A program made the position numbers and the translations under genes. The notes beneath the pieces are model-generated. The model ran no database searches, was not told the origin of the DNA, and saw only the letters and a program-made list of their open reading frames with translations. Positions 30,129 through 38,979 of a stretch of DNA of 64,000 nucleotides are shown here, piece after piece. This DNA is from Pseudomonas sp. ADAK18 (GTDB taxonomy: Bacteria; Pseudomonadota; Gammaproteobacteria; Pseudomonadales; Pseudomonadaceae), in assembly GCF_012935695.1 (NCBI RefSeq), contig NZ_CP052859.1, positions 2,955,001-3,019,000 of the forward strand. The letters are read 5' to 3'. Each line of letters starts with the position of its first letter. The stretch's first letter is position 1.

Positions 30129-30884
30129 ATGTCTGGATTCTGGAATCAGGCCTTCGACCTCACCGGCCGCTGCGCCGTGATCACCGGCGGGGCCGCCGGG
30201 ATTGGTCTGGCCTGTGCCAGCCTGCTGGTGGAGCGTGGGGCGCGAGTCGCCCTGCTCGACCGTGACCCGGCCGTGGTCGATGTCGCCGCCAGCCTCGGCG
30301 CCGGGAACATTGGCATTGCCGTGGACCTGCGCCAACTCGACCAGGTGCAAAGCACCATCGATTACGTGTTCGATCACTTCAAGCGCCTGGATTACCTGGT
30401 CAACAGCGCCGGTGTCGTGATACTGGACAAGGCCCTGGACGTCAGCGAAAACGCCTGGGACACCACCCTCGACATCAACCTCAAGGCGAGCTTCTTCGTC
30501 GCCCAGGCTTGCGCAAAACACATGCTCACCCAAGGCAGCGGCCGCATCATCAACCTCGCCTCCCAGGCGGCGGTGATCGGCCTTGACCGCCACGTCGCCT
30601 ACTGCGCGAGCAAGGCAGCCATCGTCGGCATGACCAAGGTGCTGGCCATGGAATGGGCACCGCACATCAACGTCAACGCCATCTCCCCCACCATCGTCGA
30701 GACCGCCCTGGGCAAGAAGGCCTGGGCAGGCGAGCTGGGCGAACGGGCCAAATTGCAGATCCCGGCAGGCCGCTTCGCCCAGCCGGAAGAAATCGCCGGG
30801 CTGGCGCTGTACCTACTCAGCGATGCCGCCAAGATGATCACCGGGGAAAACGTGATGATCGACGGCGGCTACAGCATTCAGTAA
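30129..30884 (+). CDS. dthD: SDR dehydrogenase of the GolD/DthD type, probable D-threitol dehydrogenase
   Basis: Short-chain dehydrogenase of 251 residues with GGAAGIG (20-26), NSAG (92-95) and catalytic Ser145, Tyr158 and Lys162. It resembles the GolD/DthD polyol dehydrogenases that oxidise D-threitol to D-erythrulose. An AAGGAG site lies only 2 bases before an in-frame ATG at 30123 but 8 bases before the ATG at 30129, so the latter is chosen. It precedes a zinc-type polyol dehydrogenase gene by 28 bases. The exact polyol is inference. Confidence 0.82.
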   Translation: MSGFWNQAFDLTGRCAVITGGAAGIGLACASLLVERGARVALLDRDPAVVDVAASLGAGNIGIAVDLRQLDQVQSTIDYVFDHFKRLDYLVNSAGVVILDKALDVSENAWDTTLDINLKASFFVAQACAKHMLTQGSGRIINLASQAAVIGLDRHVAYCASKAAIVGMTKVLAMEWAPHINVNAISPTIVETALGKKAWAGELGERAKLQIPAGRFAQPEEIAGLALYLLSDAAKMITGENVMIDGGYSIQ

Positions 30885-30912
30885 TTCATCTTTTGTCGTG
30901 AGGTTTATCGTC

Positions 30913-32022
30913 ATGTCCACCGAACGCACTGCCGAACAACTGTCGCCCATCATCCCCAAGACCATGCAAGCCGTGGTGTGCCATGGCCCCGAAGACTACC
31001 GCCTGGAAACCGTCGACGTGCCGACACCCGGCCCCGAAGAAATCCTTACTAAGGTCGAGCTGTGCGGCATCTGCATGGGGGACATCAAGACCTACCGCGG
31101 CGCGCCGTCGTTCTGGGGCGACGCCGAGCAGCCACGCTACGTCAAGCCGCCAATGATCCCCGGTCATGAGTTTGTCTGCCGTGTGGTCGCCCTCGGCCCG
31201 GGCGCCGAAAAGCGCGGTGTGAAGGTCGGTGACCGAGTGATTTCCGAACAGATCGTGCCGTGCTGGGGTTGCCGCTTCTGCAACCACGGCCAGTACTGGA
31301 TGTGCCAGAAACACGACCTCTACGGCTTCCAGAACAACGTCCAGGGCGCCATGGCCCAGTACATGATTTTCACCAAGGAAGGCATCGTCCATAAAGTGCC
31401 GGACTCGATTGCCCCGGACGAAGCGATCCTGATCGAACCGCTGGCCTGCTCGCTGCACGCTGCCGAACGGGCCAATGTCGATTTCGATGACATCGTGGTG
31501 GTCGCCGGTGCCGGCACCCTGGGCCTGGGGATCATCGGCGCGGTGCGCATGCGCAACCCGAAAAAACTCATCGTCCTCGACATGAAACCCGAACGCGCCG
31601 CCCTCGCCTTGCGCATGGGTGCGGACGAGGTATGGAACCCAGCTGAAGTTGATGTGATGGCGAAGATTCGCGAGATCACCGACGGTTACGGCTGCGACAT
31701 CTATATCGAAGCCACCGGGCATCACAAGGCGGTCAACCAGGGCCTGGCCATGCTGCGCAAGCTGGGGCGTTTCGTCGAATTCAGCGTCTTCAACGACGAG
31801 GCCACGGTAGATTGGTCGATCATCGGCGACCGCAAGGAACTGGACGTGTTGGGCTCACACCTGGGCCCGTACATGTACCCGCGGGCCATCGATTTTATCG
31901 GCAACCGCAAAATCGACATGCGCGACGTGGTGACCCACAAATTTGCGCTGGCAGATTTCAAGGAGGCGTTCGCGGTGATGGAGCGCGGGGACAAGTCCCT
32001 TAAAGTCGTGCTCGAACCCTGA
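30913..32022 (+). CDS. eltD: Zinc-dependent alcohol dehydrogenase, probable erythritol/L-threitol dehydrogenase
   Basis: Medium-chain dehydrogenase of 369 residues. The catalytic zinc region ELCGICMGDIKTYRG and GHEF, the structural zinc cysteines in CWGCRFCNHGQYWMC, and the nucleotide-binding GAGTLGLGIIG (about 202-212) are visible. It resembles the erythritol/L-threitol dehydrogenases (EltD) that form L-erythrulose. The ATG at 30913 has GAGG 9 bases upstream; a GTG at 30898 is less likely. It sits between the DthD-like gene and the DhaK/DhaL pair, consistent with tetritol use. Confidence 0.82.
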   Translation: MSTERTAEQLSPIIPKTMQAVVCHGPEDYRLETVDVPTPGPEEILTKVELCGICMGDIKTYRGAPSFWGDAEQPRYVKPPMIPGHEFVCRVVALGPGAEKRGVKVGDRVISEQIVPCWGCRFCNHGQYWMCQKHDLYGFQNNVQGAMAQYMIFTKEGIVHKVPDSIAPDEAILIEPLACSLHAAERANVDFDDIVVVAGAGTLGLGIIGAVRMRNPKKLIVLDMKPERAALALRMGADEVWNPAEVDVMAKIREITDGYGCDIYIEATGHHKAVNQGLAMLRKLGRFVEFSVFNDEATVDWSIIGDRKELDVLGSHLGPYMYPRAIDFIGNRKIDMRDVVTHKFALADFKEAFAVMERGDKSLKVVLEP

Positions 32023-32060
32023 TTTTCGCAACGATACGCATCTCTGTGAGAGCCGGGTTT

Positions 32061-32149
32061 GTGTGGGAGCTGGCTTGCCTGCGATGGCATCGACTCGGTG
32101 CTCATGACAGACCGAGTCGCCTGTATCGCGGGCAAGCCCGACTCCCACA
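32061..32149. repeat. REPIN-type repeat, GGGAGCTGGCTTGCCTGCGATG class
   Basis: Inverted repeat with arms GTGTGGGAGCTGGCTTGCC at 32061 and an imperfect complement ending at 32149. It has several mismatches (GGGCAAGCCCGACTCCCAC), so it is an older or mixed copy. It separates the dehydrogenase and kinase genes. Confidence 0.8.
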
Positions 32150-32194
32150 AAAAACCGGCCCACACATTAAAACAAGAACACAGGAAACCGCGTT

Positions 32195-33196
32195 ATGAAT
32201 CGAGTGATCAATGATCCGGACCAAGTGGTCGAGGATATGCTGCGCGGCATTCTGGTCGCCCATCCAGAGCTGTGCCAGAGCGGCACCAACCCCCGGGTCA
32301 TCAGCAAGGCCAAGCCTTCCAGTCAGGGCCGGGTGGGCATCGTCACCGGCGGCGGTTCCGGCCATGAACCCGCCTTCCTCGGTTACGTTGGCCCAGGCCT
32401 GGTGGACGCCGTGGCCGTCGGCGAGATTTTCTCCTCGCCCACCGCCAAAAGCTTCTTCGACGCCTTCCGCGCTGCCGACCACGGAGCCGGTGTGGCGTGC
32501 CTGTACGGCAACTATGCCGGCGACAACATGAACGTGAAGCTGGCGATGAAAATGGCCGCCAGCAAAGACATGCAGATCCGTACCGTGGTCGCCAATGACG
32601 ACGTGGCTTCGGCGCCTAAAGCCGACATCGCCAAGCGTCGTGGCGTGGCCGGGGAAATCTTCATGTGGAAAGTCGGCGGTGCCGCCGCCGCGCAGCATTA
32701 CGACCTGGACGGGGTGATTCGTGTTGCCCAGAAGGCCGTCGACAACTGCCGCTCCATCGGCATCGGCCTCACGCCCTGCACCATTGCAGCGGTGGGCAAG
32801 CCGAACTTCCAGATCCCGGACGGCCAGATGGAGCTGGGCATCGGCCATCACGGCGAGCCCGGCATTGAAGTGATCCCCATCGAGTCCGCCGCCGCCATGG
32901 CCGAACGGATGCTGGCGCCGATTCTCGCCGACCGTGATTTCAGCCAGGACGACAGCGTGGTGGTGCTGGTCTCGGGTCTGGGCGCAACGCCGGTGATGGA
33001 GCTGTATATTTTCTACGCTGAGGTCGAGCAACAGCTCAAGGCCAAGGGCCTGAAGATCCATCGCTGCTACGTCGGCAACTACTTCACTTCCCTTGAGATG
33101 ATGGGCGTGACCTTGACCTTGCTGGGCCTGGATGCCGAGCTGAAAACCCTGATCGACCAACCTTGCCGTTCCATCGGCATGACCCAGGCGGAGTGA
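32195..33196 (+). CDS. dhaK: DhaK-family kinase subunit, probable erythrulose kinase
   Basis: Substrate-binding subunit of 333 residues of the dihydroxyacetone kinase family. It has GGGSGHEPA (about 52-60) and the substrate-linking His219 in GHHGEPGIEV, which forms a hemiaminal with ketoses. The phosphotransfer subunit DhaL is encoded 3 bases downstream. In this setting L- or D-erythrulose is a more likely substrate than dihydroxyacetone. No DhaM phosphotransferase protein is present, which favours direct ATP use. Confidence 0.85.
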   Translation: MNRVINDPDQVVEDMLRGILVAHPELCQSGTNPRVISKAKPSSQGRVGIVTGGGSGHEPAFLGYVGPGLVDAVAVGEIFSSPTAKSFFDAFRAADHGAGVACLYGNYAGDNMNVKLAMKMAASKDMQIRTVVANDDVASAPKADIAKRRGVAGEIFMWKVGGAAAAQHYDLDGVIRVAQKAVDNCRSIGIGLTPCTIAAVGKPNFQIPDGQMELGIGHHGEPGIEVIPIESAAAMAERMLAPILADRDFSQDDSVVVLVSGLGATPVMELYIFYAEVEQQLKAKGLKIHRCYVGNYFTSLEMMGVTLTLLGLDAELKTLIDQPCRSIGMTQAE

Positions 33197-33199
33197 ACC

Positions 33200-33847
33200 A
33201 TGAGCCAGCATTTCTCCACCCATGACGGCAGCGCCATCGTCGCCGACTTGGTGAGCGTGATTGTCGCCAACCGCGACTATTTGAGTGAAGTCGACGGCGC
33301 CATCGGTGATGGTGACCACGGCATCAATATGGCCAAGGGTTTTGCCCATTGCGGCCGCACCATTGAAGGCCGCCAACTGACCCTGGCCGAAGCCCTGGAC
33401 GAGCTGACCTTGAGCCTGATGGAAGGCATTGGCGGCTCCATGGGGCCGCTGTATGGCAGCCTGTTTATTGGCATGGCGGATGAAGTACGCGGCAGCGACG
33501 AGATTGATGCCGCCACCTTTACTCGCTTGCTGCGGGGCGGTCTCACGTCCCTGCAGGACATCACCGAAGCGGGCGTGGGTGACAAGTGTTTGATGGACAC
33601 CCTGATTCCGGCGGTGGAGGCTTTTGAACGAGCCCATGTGTCAGGCGCATCCTTCAGCGACGCCCTCGACGCGATGAAAAGGGCGGCGTCTCAAGGGCGT
33701 GACTCGACCAAGGACCTTGTGGCGAAAATCGGCCGGGCCAGCCGCTTGGGAGAACGTTCGTTGGGGGTGCTGGATGCGGGGGCGGTGTCGTGCTGCTTGA
33801 TCCTGACCCGGTTGGCGGACTCAGTACAACCCCGATTGATGGAGTAA
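33200..33847 (+). CDS. dhaL: DhaL-family ADP/ATP-binding kinase subunit
   Basis: Nucleotide-binding subunit of 215 residues, all-helical DhaL fold. The Mg-binding aspartates are in GDGDHGINMAKGF (about 34-46) and the family stretch GGSMGPLYGSLF follows. It pairs with the DhaK subunit 3 bases upstream; in other bacteria tetrulose kinases are often one fused chain, so the split arrangement is notable. It is the last gene of the polyol cluster. Confidence 0.85.
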   Translation: MSQHFSTHDGSAIVADLVSVIVANRDYLSEVDGAIGDGDHGINMAKGFAHCGRTIEGRQLTLAEALDELTLSLMEGIGGSMGPLYGSLFIGMADEVRGSDEIDAATFTRLLRGGLTSLQDITEAGVGDKCLMDTLIPAVEAFERAHVSGASFSDALDAMKRAASQGRDSTKDLVAKIGRASRLGERSLGVLDAGAVSCCLILTRLADSVQPRLME

Positions 33848-33889
33848 CCGTAGATACCGTCTTGAACCTCATCGGGCAAGCACACCATC

Positions 33890-33938
33890 CCGTAGCAGCT
33901 GGCGCTCGACAGCTACGGGGGCTACGGGGGCTACGGGG
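33890..33938. repeat. GTAGC hairpin followed by 9-bp tandem repeat
   Basis: CCGTAGCAGCTG and CAGCTACGG form a bulged hairpin (33890-33919). It runs into three perfect tandem copies of GCTACGGGG at 33912, 33921 and 33930. The minus-strand LysR gene ends inside the third copy, where the repeat supplies its TAG stop. Confidence 0.7.
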
Positions 33939-34803
33939 AGTTTGCTCTCACCTGCTGGATATACCGGGCCACCGCCGGCGCTTGTTCAAAGCGCCGGTGA
34001 ATCAGCGACAACCATGACGACGCCTCGCTGCCCTTGATCGCTCGGTACTGCACGTTCGGCAAACTCACATGCCCCACCACCGAAGCCGGCACCACCGCCA
34101 CACCTTGCCCCAGTGACACCAGCGCAATCACCGCCACCAACCCACCCGGCTGCGGCCCCAGGCGCGGCGCGTAACCGCCCTGAGCGGCGACTTGCAGGGT
34201 GCCGCTGATCTGCTCGGGCAGGATGAACGTCTCGTTCTGCAAGTGCTCGCAGTTGATCGCCTTCAACCCCTGCAACCAGGAGTCCTGAGGCAGCGCCAGA
34301 ACAAAGCCTTCGCTGTTCAAACGCACCGCTTCCACACCATCAGGCAGGGTCATCGGAGAACGGATATAACCAATGTCATAGCGCCCTTCCGCTACCAGTC
34401 CCGGTAATGTCGCCATGGGGCTTTCGCGCACATTGAGGCTGACATCGGGGAAGTCCGCGCAGAACGCCTGCACCTGACGTTGCAACACTCCCGAATACAC
34501 CGCCGACGCCACATACCCCAACTCGATATGCCCGATCTCACCGCGCCCGGCCCGCTGCGCATTGCGCTGGGCGAACTCGAACTGGCGCACGGTAGCTTCA
34601 GCCTCGACCAACAATGCCACACCCGCTTCGGTCAGGCTGACTGCCCGCTGCTGACGAATAAACAAGCGGGTGCCGAGGGTGTTCTCCATATCCTGGATCT
34701 GCCGGCTCAAGGTCGGCGGCGCAATGCCCAGTTGCTCGGCAGCACGCGTGAAGTTGCGGTGCCGGGCAACGGCCAGGAAGTAGCGGAAATGACGTATTTC
34801 CAT
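33931..34803 (-). CDS. LysR-family transcriptional regulator
   Basis: Regulator of 290 residues: N-terminal winged helix (about 1-60, NFTRAAEQLGIAPPTLSRQIQDME) and LysR substrate-binding domain (about 88-285). It is divergent from an MFS exporter gene 150 bases away and probably regulates it. The TAG stop lies inside a 9-bp tandem repeat, so the C-terminus (VRANSP) may have been altered by that repeat. Confidence 0.87.
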   Translation of the reverse strand: MEIRHFRYFLAVARHRNFTRAAEQLGIAPPTLSRQIQDMENTLGTRLFIRQQRAVSLTEAGVALLVEAEATVRQFEFAQRNAQRAGRGEIGHIELGYVASAVYSGVLQRQVQAFCADFPDVSLNVRESPMATLPGLVAEGRYDIGYIRSPMTLPDGVEAVRLNSEGFVLALPQDSWLQGLKAINCEHLQNETFILPEQISGTLQVAAQGGYAPRLGPQPGGLVAVIALVSLGQGVAVVPASVVGHVSLPNVQYRAIKGSEASSWLSLIHRRFEQAPAVARYIQQVRANSP

Positions 34804-34810
34804 CGCAGGA

Positions 34811-34860
34811 TTAGCTCAAAGGTAATGAAGTGCTCTGTCTCAGCTAACAGAAACGCTAAG
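34811..34860. promoter_or_regulatory. Inverted repeats between LysR and MFS genes
   Basis: TTAGCT (34811) and AGCTAA (34842) face each other, and CTCAGC (34839) with GCTAAG (34855) forms a second near-palindrome. They lie just upstream of the LysR start in the divergent region, where an autoregulatory LysR site is expected. No clear T-N11-A box could be fixed. Confidence 0.3.
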
Positions 34861-34953
34861 GGTCAGGGATAAGCTGGCGGTACGTCCAGACTAGAGAGCC
34901 TTTGTGATGCTCGTCAAATTCCGTTTCAGAATTGCCCAGCAGGTAATCCTGCC

Positions 34954-36483
34954 ATGAGCCAGGTCAGCCCACGCCTGACGCTATTGACCGCGTCCGGGGT
35001 CTGCTCGCTGATCGTCCTCGACACCAATATCGTCGCCGTCACCCTGCCGAGTATCGCCCGGGACCTGGGGGCCAACTTTGCCGATATCGAATGGGTGGTC
35101 AGCGCCTATATGCTGGTTTTCGCCGCGCTGTTGCTACCGGCCGGGAGCATCGCTGACCGTTTCGGACGCAAGAAAACCCTGATGTGGGGCCTGGGTATTT
35201 TTATCCTCGCCTCGCTGGGGTGCGGTGCGGCGCCCAACGCGCTGTTTCTCGATATCGCCCGCGCCATCAAGGGCGTCGGCGCAGCATTGCTGCTGACTTC
35301 TGCCCTGGCCTCCATCGGCCACACCTTTCACGATGAAGTAGAACGGGCCAAAGCCTGGGCGTTCTGGGGGGCCTGCATGGGCGTGGCGATGACGGCCGCG
35401 CCAACCCTTGGCGGCTTGATTACCCACTACCTGGGCTGGCGCTGGATTTTCTACCTCAACTTGCCGGTGGGCCTGGTGCTGATAGGGCTGGTTTGGCATG
35501 CGATTCAGGAATCCCGTGACACCCAGTCAGCGCGGCTCGATCCCTGGGGCAGCCTGACGTTCAGCGCCAGCCTGCTGTGTTTGATCTGGGGTCTGATCGA
35601 GGCCAATCGCATCGGCTGGGATAACCCGCTGACCTATGCACGGTTGCTCGGTGGCGCGGCGCTGCTGGCCCTGTTTGTACTCGTGGAGCGCCCGCAACGG
35701 CGGCCCATGGTGGACCTGCAACTGTTCAAGCACCCACGGTTTATCGGCGCCTTGCTGGGGATGTTCGCCTATGCCGGTTGCGCCCAGGTGATGATGACGT
35801 TGCTGCCGTTCTACCTGCAAAACGGCCTGGGCTTTTCCGCGATTGCCTCGGGCCTGGGCATGCTGCCATTTGCCTTGACCATGCTGATCTGCCCGCGTGT
35901 TGGCGCGCGTCTGGCCAGCCGTTTTGCTCCGGCAACGATGATGGCGGCGGGACTGGCCCTGGTGGGCGGCGGCAACCTGCTCAGCGCCTGGGCCGTGAAT
36001 GTCGGCGGCTACCTGCCCTTCGCCCTGGCGATTGCAGTGACCGGCGCCGGTGCGGGCCTGCTCAATGGCGACACCCAGAAAAACATCATGGCCTGCGTAC
36101 CACGGGACCGCGCCGGCATGGCGTCGGGCATGAGTACCACAATGCGCTTCAGCGCGATCATGCTCGCCATCGGGGTCTATGGAGCGCTGTTGAGCAGCCA
36201 TAGCGAGCAGTTGTTGCAGGCCAGCGTGGGACCTTTGTTGCACGAACAGGTGCCGGGCATTGCTTCGCGGGTGGTGGCAGGTGATATGCCGGCAGCCATG
36301 GCGCTATTGCCGGAGTCGGCGCGGGCGCTCGTACAGCCGCTGGCGCGGCAGGCGTTTGTCGGTGGGTTCAGTGTGGTGTTGTGGGTCGCGGGACTGTTGG
36401 GGTTGCTGGGGGCGTTGGTGGTGGGCGTGTTGATGAGGAATCCTATTCCGGCGGTGCCACAGGCCTCATTGTTGAGTCGATAA
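34954..36483 (+). CDS. MFS drug exporter of the DHA2 (EmrB/QacA) family
   Basis: Inner-membrane protein of 509 residues with about 14 membrane segments. Motif C-like DTNIVAVTLPSIARDLG near the N-terminus, WVVSAYML and motif A GSIADRFGRKK are present. It probably exports a toxic compound under control of the divergent LysR regulator. Its TAA stop is directly followed by a REP-derived hairpin. Confidence 0.87.
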   Translation: MSQVSPRLTLLTASGVCSLIVLDTNIVAVTLPSIARDLGANFADIEWVVSAYMLVFAALLLPAGSIADRFGRKKTLMWGLGIFILASLGCGAAPNALFLDIARAIKGVGAALLLTSALASIGHTFHDEVERAKAWAFWGACMGVAMTAAPTLGGLITHYLGWRWIFYLNLPVGLVLIGLVWHAIQESRDTQSARLDPWGSLTFSASLLCLIWGLIEANRIGWDNPLTYARLLGGAALLALFVLVERPQRRPMVDLQLFKHPRFIGALLGMFAYAGCAQVMMTLLPFYLQNGLGFSAIASGLGMLPFALTMLICPRVGARLASRFAPATMMAAGLALVGGGNLLSAWAVNVGGYLPFALAIAVTGAGAGLLNGDTQKNIMACVPRDRAGMASGMSTTMRFSAIMLAIGVYGALLSSHSEQLLQASVGPLLHEQVPGIASRVVAGDMPAAMALLPESARALVQPLARQAFVGGFSVVLWVAGLLGLLGALVVGVLMRNPIPAVPQASLLSR

Positions 36484-36516
36484 AATGTGGGAGCGGGCTT
36501 GCTCGCTCCCACATTT
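36483..36516. repeat. Minimal REP hairpin at the MFS gene end
   Basis: AAATGTGGGAGC (36483-36494) and its perfect complement (36505-36516) enclose the 10-base loop GGGCTTGCTC. It starts on the last base of the MFS stop codon and looks like a REPIN with the centre deleted. It may act as a transcript-end hairpin between the convergent MFS and sohB genes, though only a short T-rich tract follows. Confidence 0.7.
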
Positions 36517-36526
36517 AGTGGTTTTG

Positions 36527-37549
36527 TTACCAGAACCGCTGCTGGGTCAAACGGCTCCACCAGGTCAACAGCACTCGGTCCACCGAACCGCTGGCTGCCA
36601 GGCCAACCCGCTCTTGCAGACTTTTGCGCTCGGCATAGTGCAGGTGGTACAGCTCGGCCGTCTTGGCCTTGGTGGCCAGGTATTCGTCACTGGTTTGCAG
36701 TTCGTCCACCAATTGTTTGTCCAGGGCCGCGACACCCAGCCAGACTTCACCGGTGGCGACTTCATCAATGGCCAACTGTGGGCGGTAACGTGCAACGAAG
36801 TTCTTGAACAACTGGTGGGTGATGTCCAGGTCTTCCTGAAACTTCTCCCGGCCCTTCTCGGTGTTTTCACCAAACACCGTCAGGGTGCGTTTGTACTCAC
36901 CAGCAGTCAGCACTTCAAAGTCGATGTCATGCTTTTTCAGCAGGCGGTTGACGTTAGGCAACTGCGCCACCACGCCGATGGAGCCGAGGATGGCGAACGG
37001 TGCACTGACAATCTTCTCGCCGATGCACGCCATCATGTAGCCGCCGCTGGCCGCAACCTTGTCGATGCACACCGTCAGCGGTACGCCCGCCTGGCGGATA
37101 CGCGCCAGTTGCGAAGACGCCAGACCATAGCTGTGGACCATGCCGCCGCCGCTTTCCAGGCGCAGCACCACTTCATCCTTGGGGGTAGCCAGGCTCAGCA
37201 GCGCGGTGATTTCATGGCGCAGGCTTTCGGTAGCTGAAGCCTTGATGTCGCCGTCGAAATCCAGCACGAATACCCGTGGTTTGGTCTCGGGCTTTTTCTT
37301 GCTTTTCTTCTCGATCTTGCTTTCAGACTTGCGCAGGGCCTTGAGCTGATCCTTGTCCAGCAAGGTCTGCTCCAGGCGCTCACGCAACCCCTTGTAGAAA
37401 TCATTGAGCTTACTGACCTGCAACTGACCTGCCGCCTTGCGACGGCCTTTGCTGCGCAATACCGCAAAGCTGACCAGGACCACCAGAATGGCGACCACCA
37501 GGGTGACCGTTTTAGCCAAAAAACTTGCGTACTCAGCCAGAAACTCCAT
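36527..37549 (-). CDS. sohB: SohB-type S49 signal-peptide-peptidase-like protease
   Basis: Membrane-anchored serine protease of 340 residues. One N-terminal membrane helix (about 10-32) is followed by a Lys-rich linker (about 74-92) and the ClpP-like protease domain with nucleophile Ser168 in VAASGGYMMA and general base Lys220 in AGEYKRTLTVFG. The catalytic domain probably faces the periplasm. Length fits SohB, about half of SppA. It is convergent with the MFS gene. Confidence 0.9.
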   Translation of the reverse strand: MEFLAEYASFLAKTVTLVVAILVVLVSFAVLRSKGRRKAAGQLQVSKLNDFYKGLRERLEQTLLDKDQLKALRKSESKIEKKSKKKPETKPRVFVLDFDGDIKASATESLRHEITALLSLATPKDEVVLRLESGGGMVHSYGLASSQLARIRQAGVPLTVCIDKVAASGGYMMACIGEKIVSAPFAILGSIGVVAQLPNVNRLLKKHDIDFEVLTAGEYKRTLTVFGENTEKGREKFQEDLDITHQLFKNFVARYRPQLAIDEVATGEVWLGVAALDKQLVDELQTSDEYLATKAKTAELYHLHYAERKSLQERVGLAASGSVDRVLLTWWSRLTQQRFW

Positions 37550-37741
37550 AAGACTCCTTCACATGCGGTGCGCCAGGCGCGGATTGCCCAAGCATACCGA
37601 CGGGATTGCCGGGGAGCCAGTGATCAAACCGCCAGCAGCAAAGCTCTAACGACCTTTTAAAACAAGCGTATGTTTTTTCATTGACAGCTCCCCGGCATCC
37701 TCATAACCTCGCCAGACTTTCAACGTACCGGGAAAACGGAC

Positions 37742-38452
37742 GTGGGCAGCATCTATTTGATTCGACATGGCCAGGCCTCCTTCGGTGCAGACGACTATGA
37801 CGTGTTGTCGCCCATCGGCGTGGAACAGGCGCAAGTCCTCGGCAGCCACCTGACACAACTGGGTCTGACCTTCGACCGTTGCGTGTCCGGCGACCTGCGT
37901 CGCCAGCAACACACCGCCACCGCCGCGTTCGAACAATACAGCGCTCTGGGCCTGCCGACGCCAGCCCTGGAAATCGACAGCGCCTTCAACGAATTCGACG
38001 CCGACGCGATCATCCGCGCACTGCTCCCAGACTTGCTCAGCAGCGAACCCGAAGCCCTGGAAATCCTGCGCAACGCCCCACAGAACCGCAGCGAATTCCA
38101 ACGCATCTTCGCCCTGATCATCGAACGCTGGCTCGCCGGTACTTATGACCCACCGGGGCTGGAAAGCTGGCTGGGGTTTGTCGAACGAGTCCAGGGCGGC
38201 TTACAGCGCATCCTTGAGGCTGCCGACAACCGCGACAAGATCGCCGTGTTTACCTCCGGCGGTACCATCACGGCCCTGCTCCACCTGATTACCCGGATGC
38301 CTGCCGCCCAGGCCTTCGAATTGAACTGGCAAATTGTTAACACCTCGCTCAACCAACTGAAGTTCCGTGGTCGCGAGGTGGCACTGGCTTCCTTCAACAG
38401 TCATACCCACTTGCAACTGTTGAAGGCGCCGCAGCTCATCACTTTCCGATGA
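37742..38452 (+). CDS. Histidine phosphatase family protein
   Basis: Phosphoglycerate-mutase-fold protein of 236 residues with catalytic LIRHGQAS (His9) and a second His-containing region at FTSGGTITALLH. The start is a GTG at 37742; no ATG is in frame upstream and the motif needs this N-terminus. The substrate is unknown. It is followed after 57 bases by a small SCP2 gene on the same strand. Confidence 0.83.
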   Translation: MGSIYLIRHGQASFGADDYDVLSPIGVEQAQVLGSHLTQLGLTFDRCVSGDLRRQQHTATAAFEQYSALGLPTPALEIDSAFNEFDADAIIRALLPDLLSSEPEALEILRNAPQNRSEFQRIFALIIERWLAGTYDPPGLESWLGFVERVQGGLQRILEAADNRDKIAVFTSGGTITALLHLITRMPAAQAFELNWQIVNTSLNQLKFRGREVALASFNSHTHLQLLKAPQLITFR

Positions 38453-38509
38453 ATTGCGGCCAACCGTGACCCCAAGGTCACTGGACTCACCCATAAAAGG
38501 ATCGAAACC

Positions 38510-38824
38510 ATGACTGACGTAGCTAAAGCCGTAGAAGCAATGAAAGCCAAATTCAACCCAGCCGCTGCCGACGGCCTGGACCTGGTGTTCGGTTTCCGTA
38601 TCGACGACACCCAGAACTTCTCGCTGGTGGTCAAAGACAAGACCTGCGAACTGCTGGAAGGCGAAAACCCGAACGCCCAAGTGACCCTGGTCATGGACGG
38701 CGAAACCATGAAAGGCATCGTCGACGGTTCCACCGACGGCATGCAGGCCTTCATGGGTGGCAAACTGCGCACCGAAGGCGACATGATGCTGGCGATGAAG
38801 CTGAGCGAACTGTTCCCGGCCTGA
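38510..38824 (+). CDS. SCP2 sterol-carrier-domain protein
   Basis: Small protein of 104 residues made of a single SCP2 lipid-binding domain, with the usual VTLVMDGETMKGIVDGSTDGMQAF stretch split over its middle. It has no signal peptide. Such stand-alone SCP2 proteins bind acyl chains; a partner is not evident. A good ribosome site (AAAGG) precedes the ATG and an intrinsic terminator follows 24 bases after the stop. Confidence 0.87.
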   Translation: MTDVAKAVEAMKAKFNPAAADGLDLVFGFRIDDTQNFSLVVKDKTCELLEGENPNAQVTLVMDGETMKGIVDGSTDGMQAFMGGKLRTEGDMMLAMKLSELFPA

Positions 38825-38847
38825 TCAAAGGCAATCTCGGTTAGATC

Positions 38848-38876
38848 AAATCCCGCCTTTTCAGGCGGGATTTTTT
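38848..38876 (+). terminator. Rho-independent terminator after the SCP2 gene
   Basis: AAATCCCGCC (38848-38857) pairs perfectly with GGCGGGATTT (38864-38873) around TTTTCA, followed by TTTATT. It is the clearest intrinsic terminator in the window and ends transcription of the phosphatase/SCP2 unit. Confidence 0.9.
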
Positions 38877-38900
38877 ATTAGCCAGGCCAGTCGATTAACC

Positions 38901-38930
38901 TGTGGCGAGGGGGCTTGTCCCCTCGCCACA
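38901..38930. repeat. REP-derived hairpin
   Basis: TGTGGCGAGGGG and its perfect complement (38919-38930) enclose a 6-base loop. It is a minimal member of the TGTGGCGAG class between the SCP2 terminator and the convergent hydrolase gene. Confidence 0.7.
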
Positions 38931-38979
38931 AAGGGCCCATAGGCTATGAAAGATATGTAGATTTCCATAGCCCTAGTCC

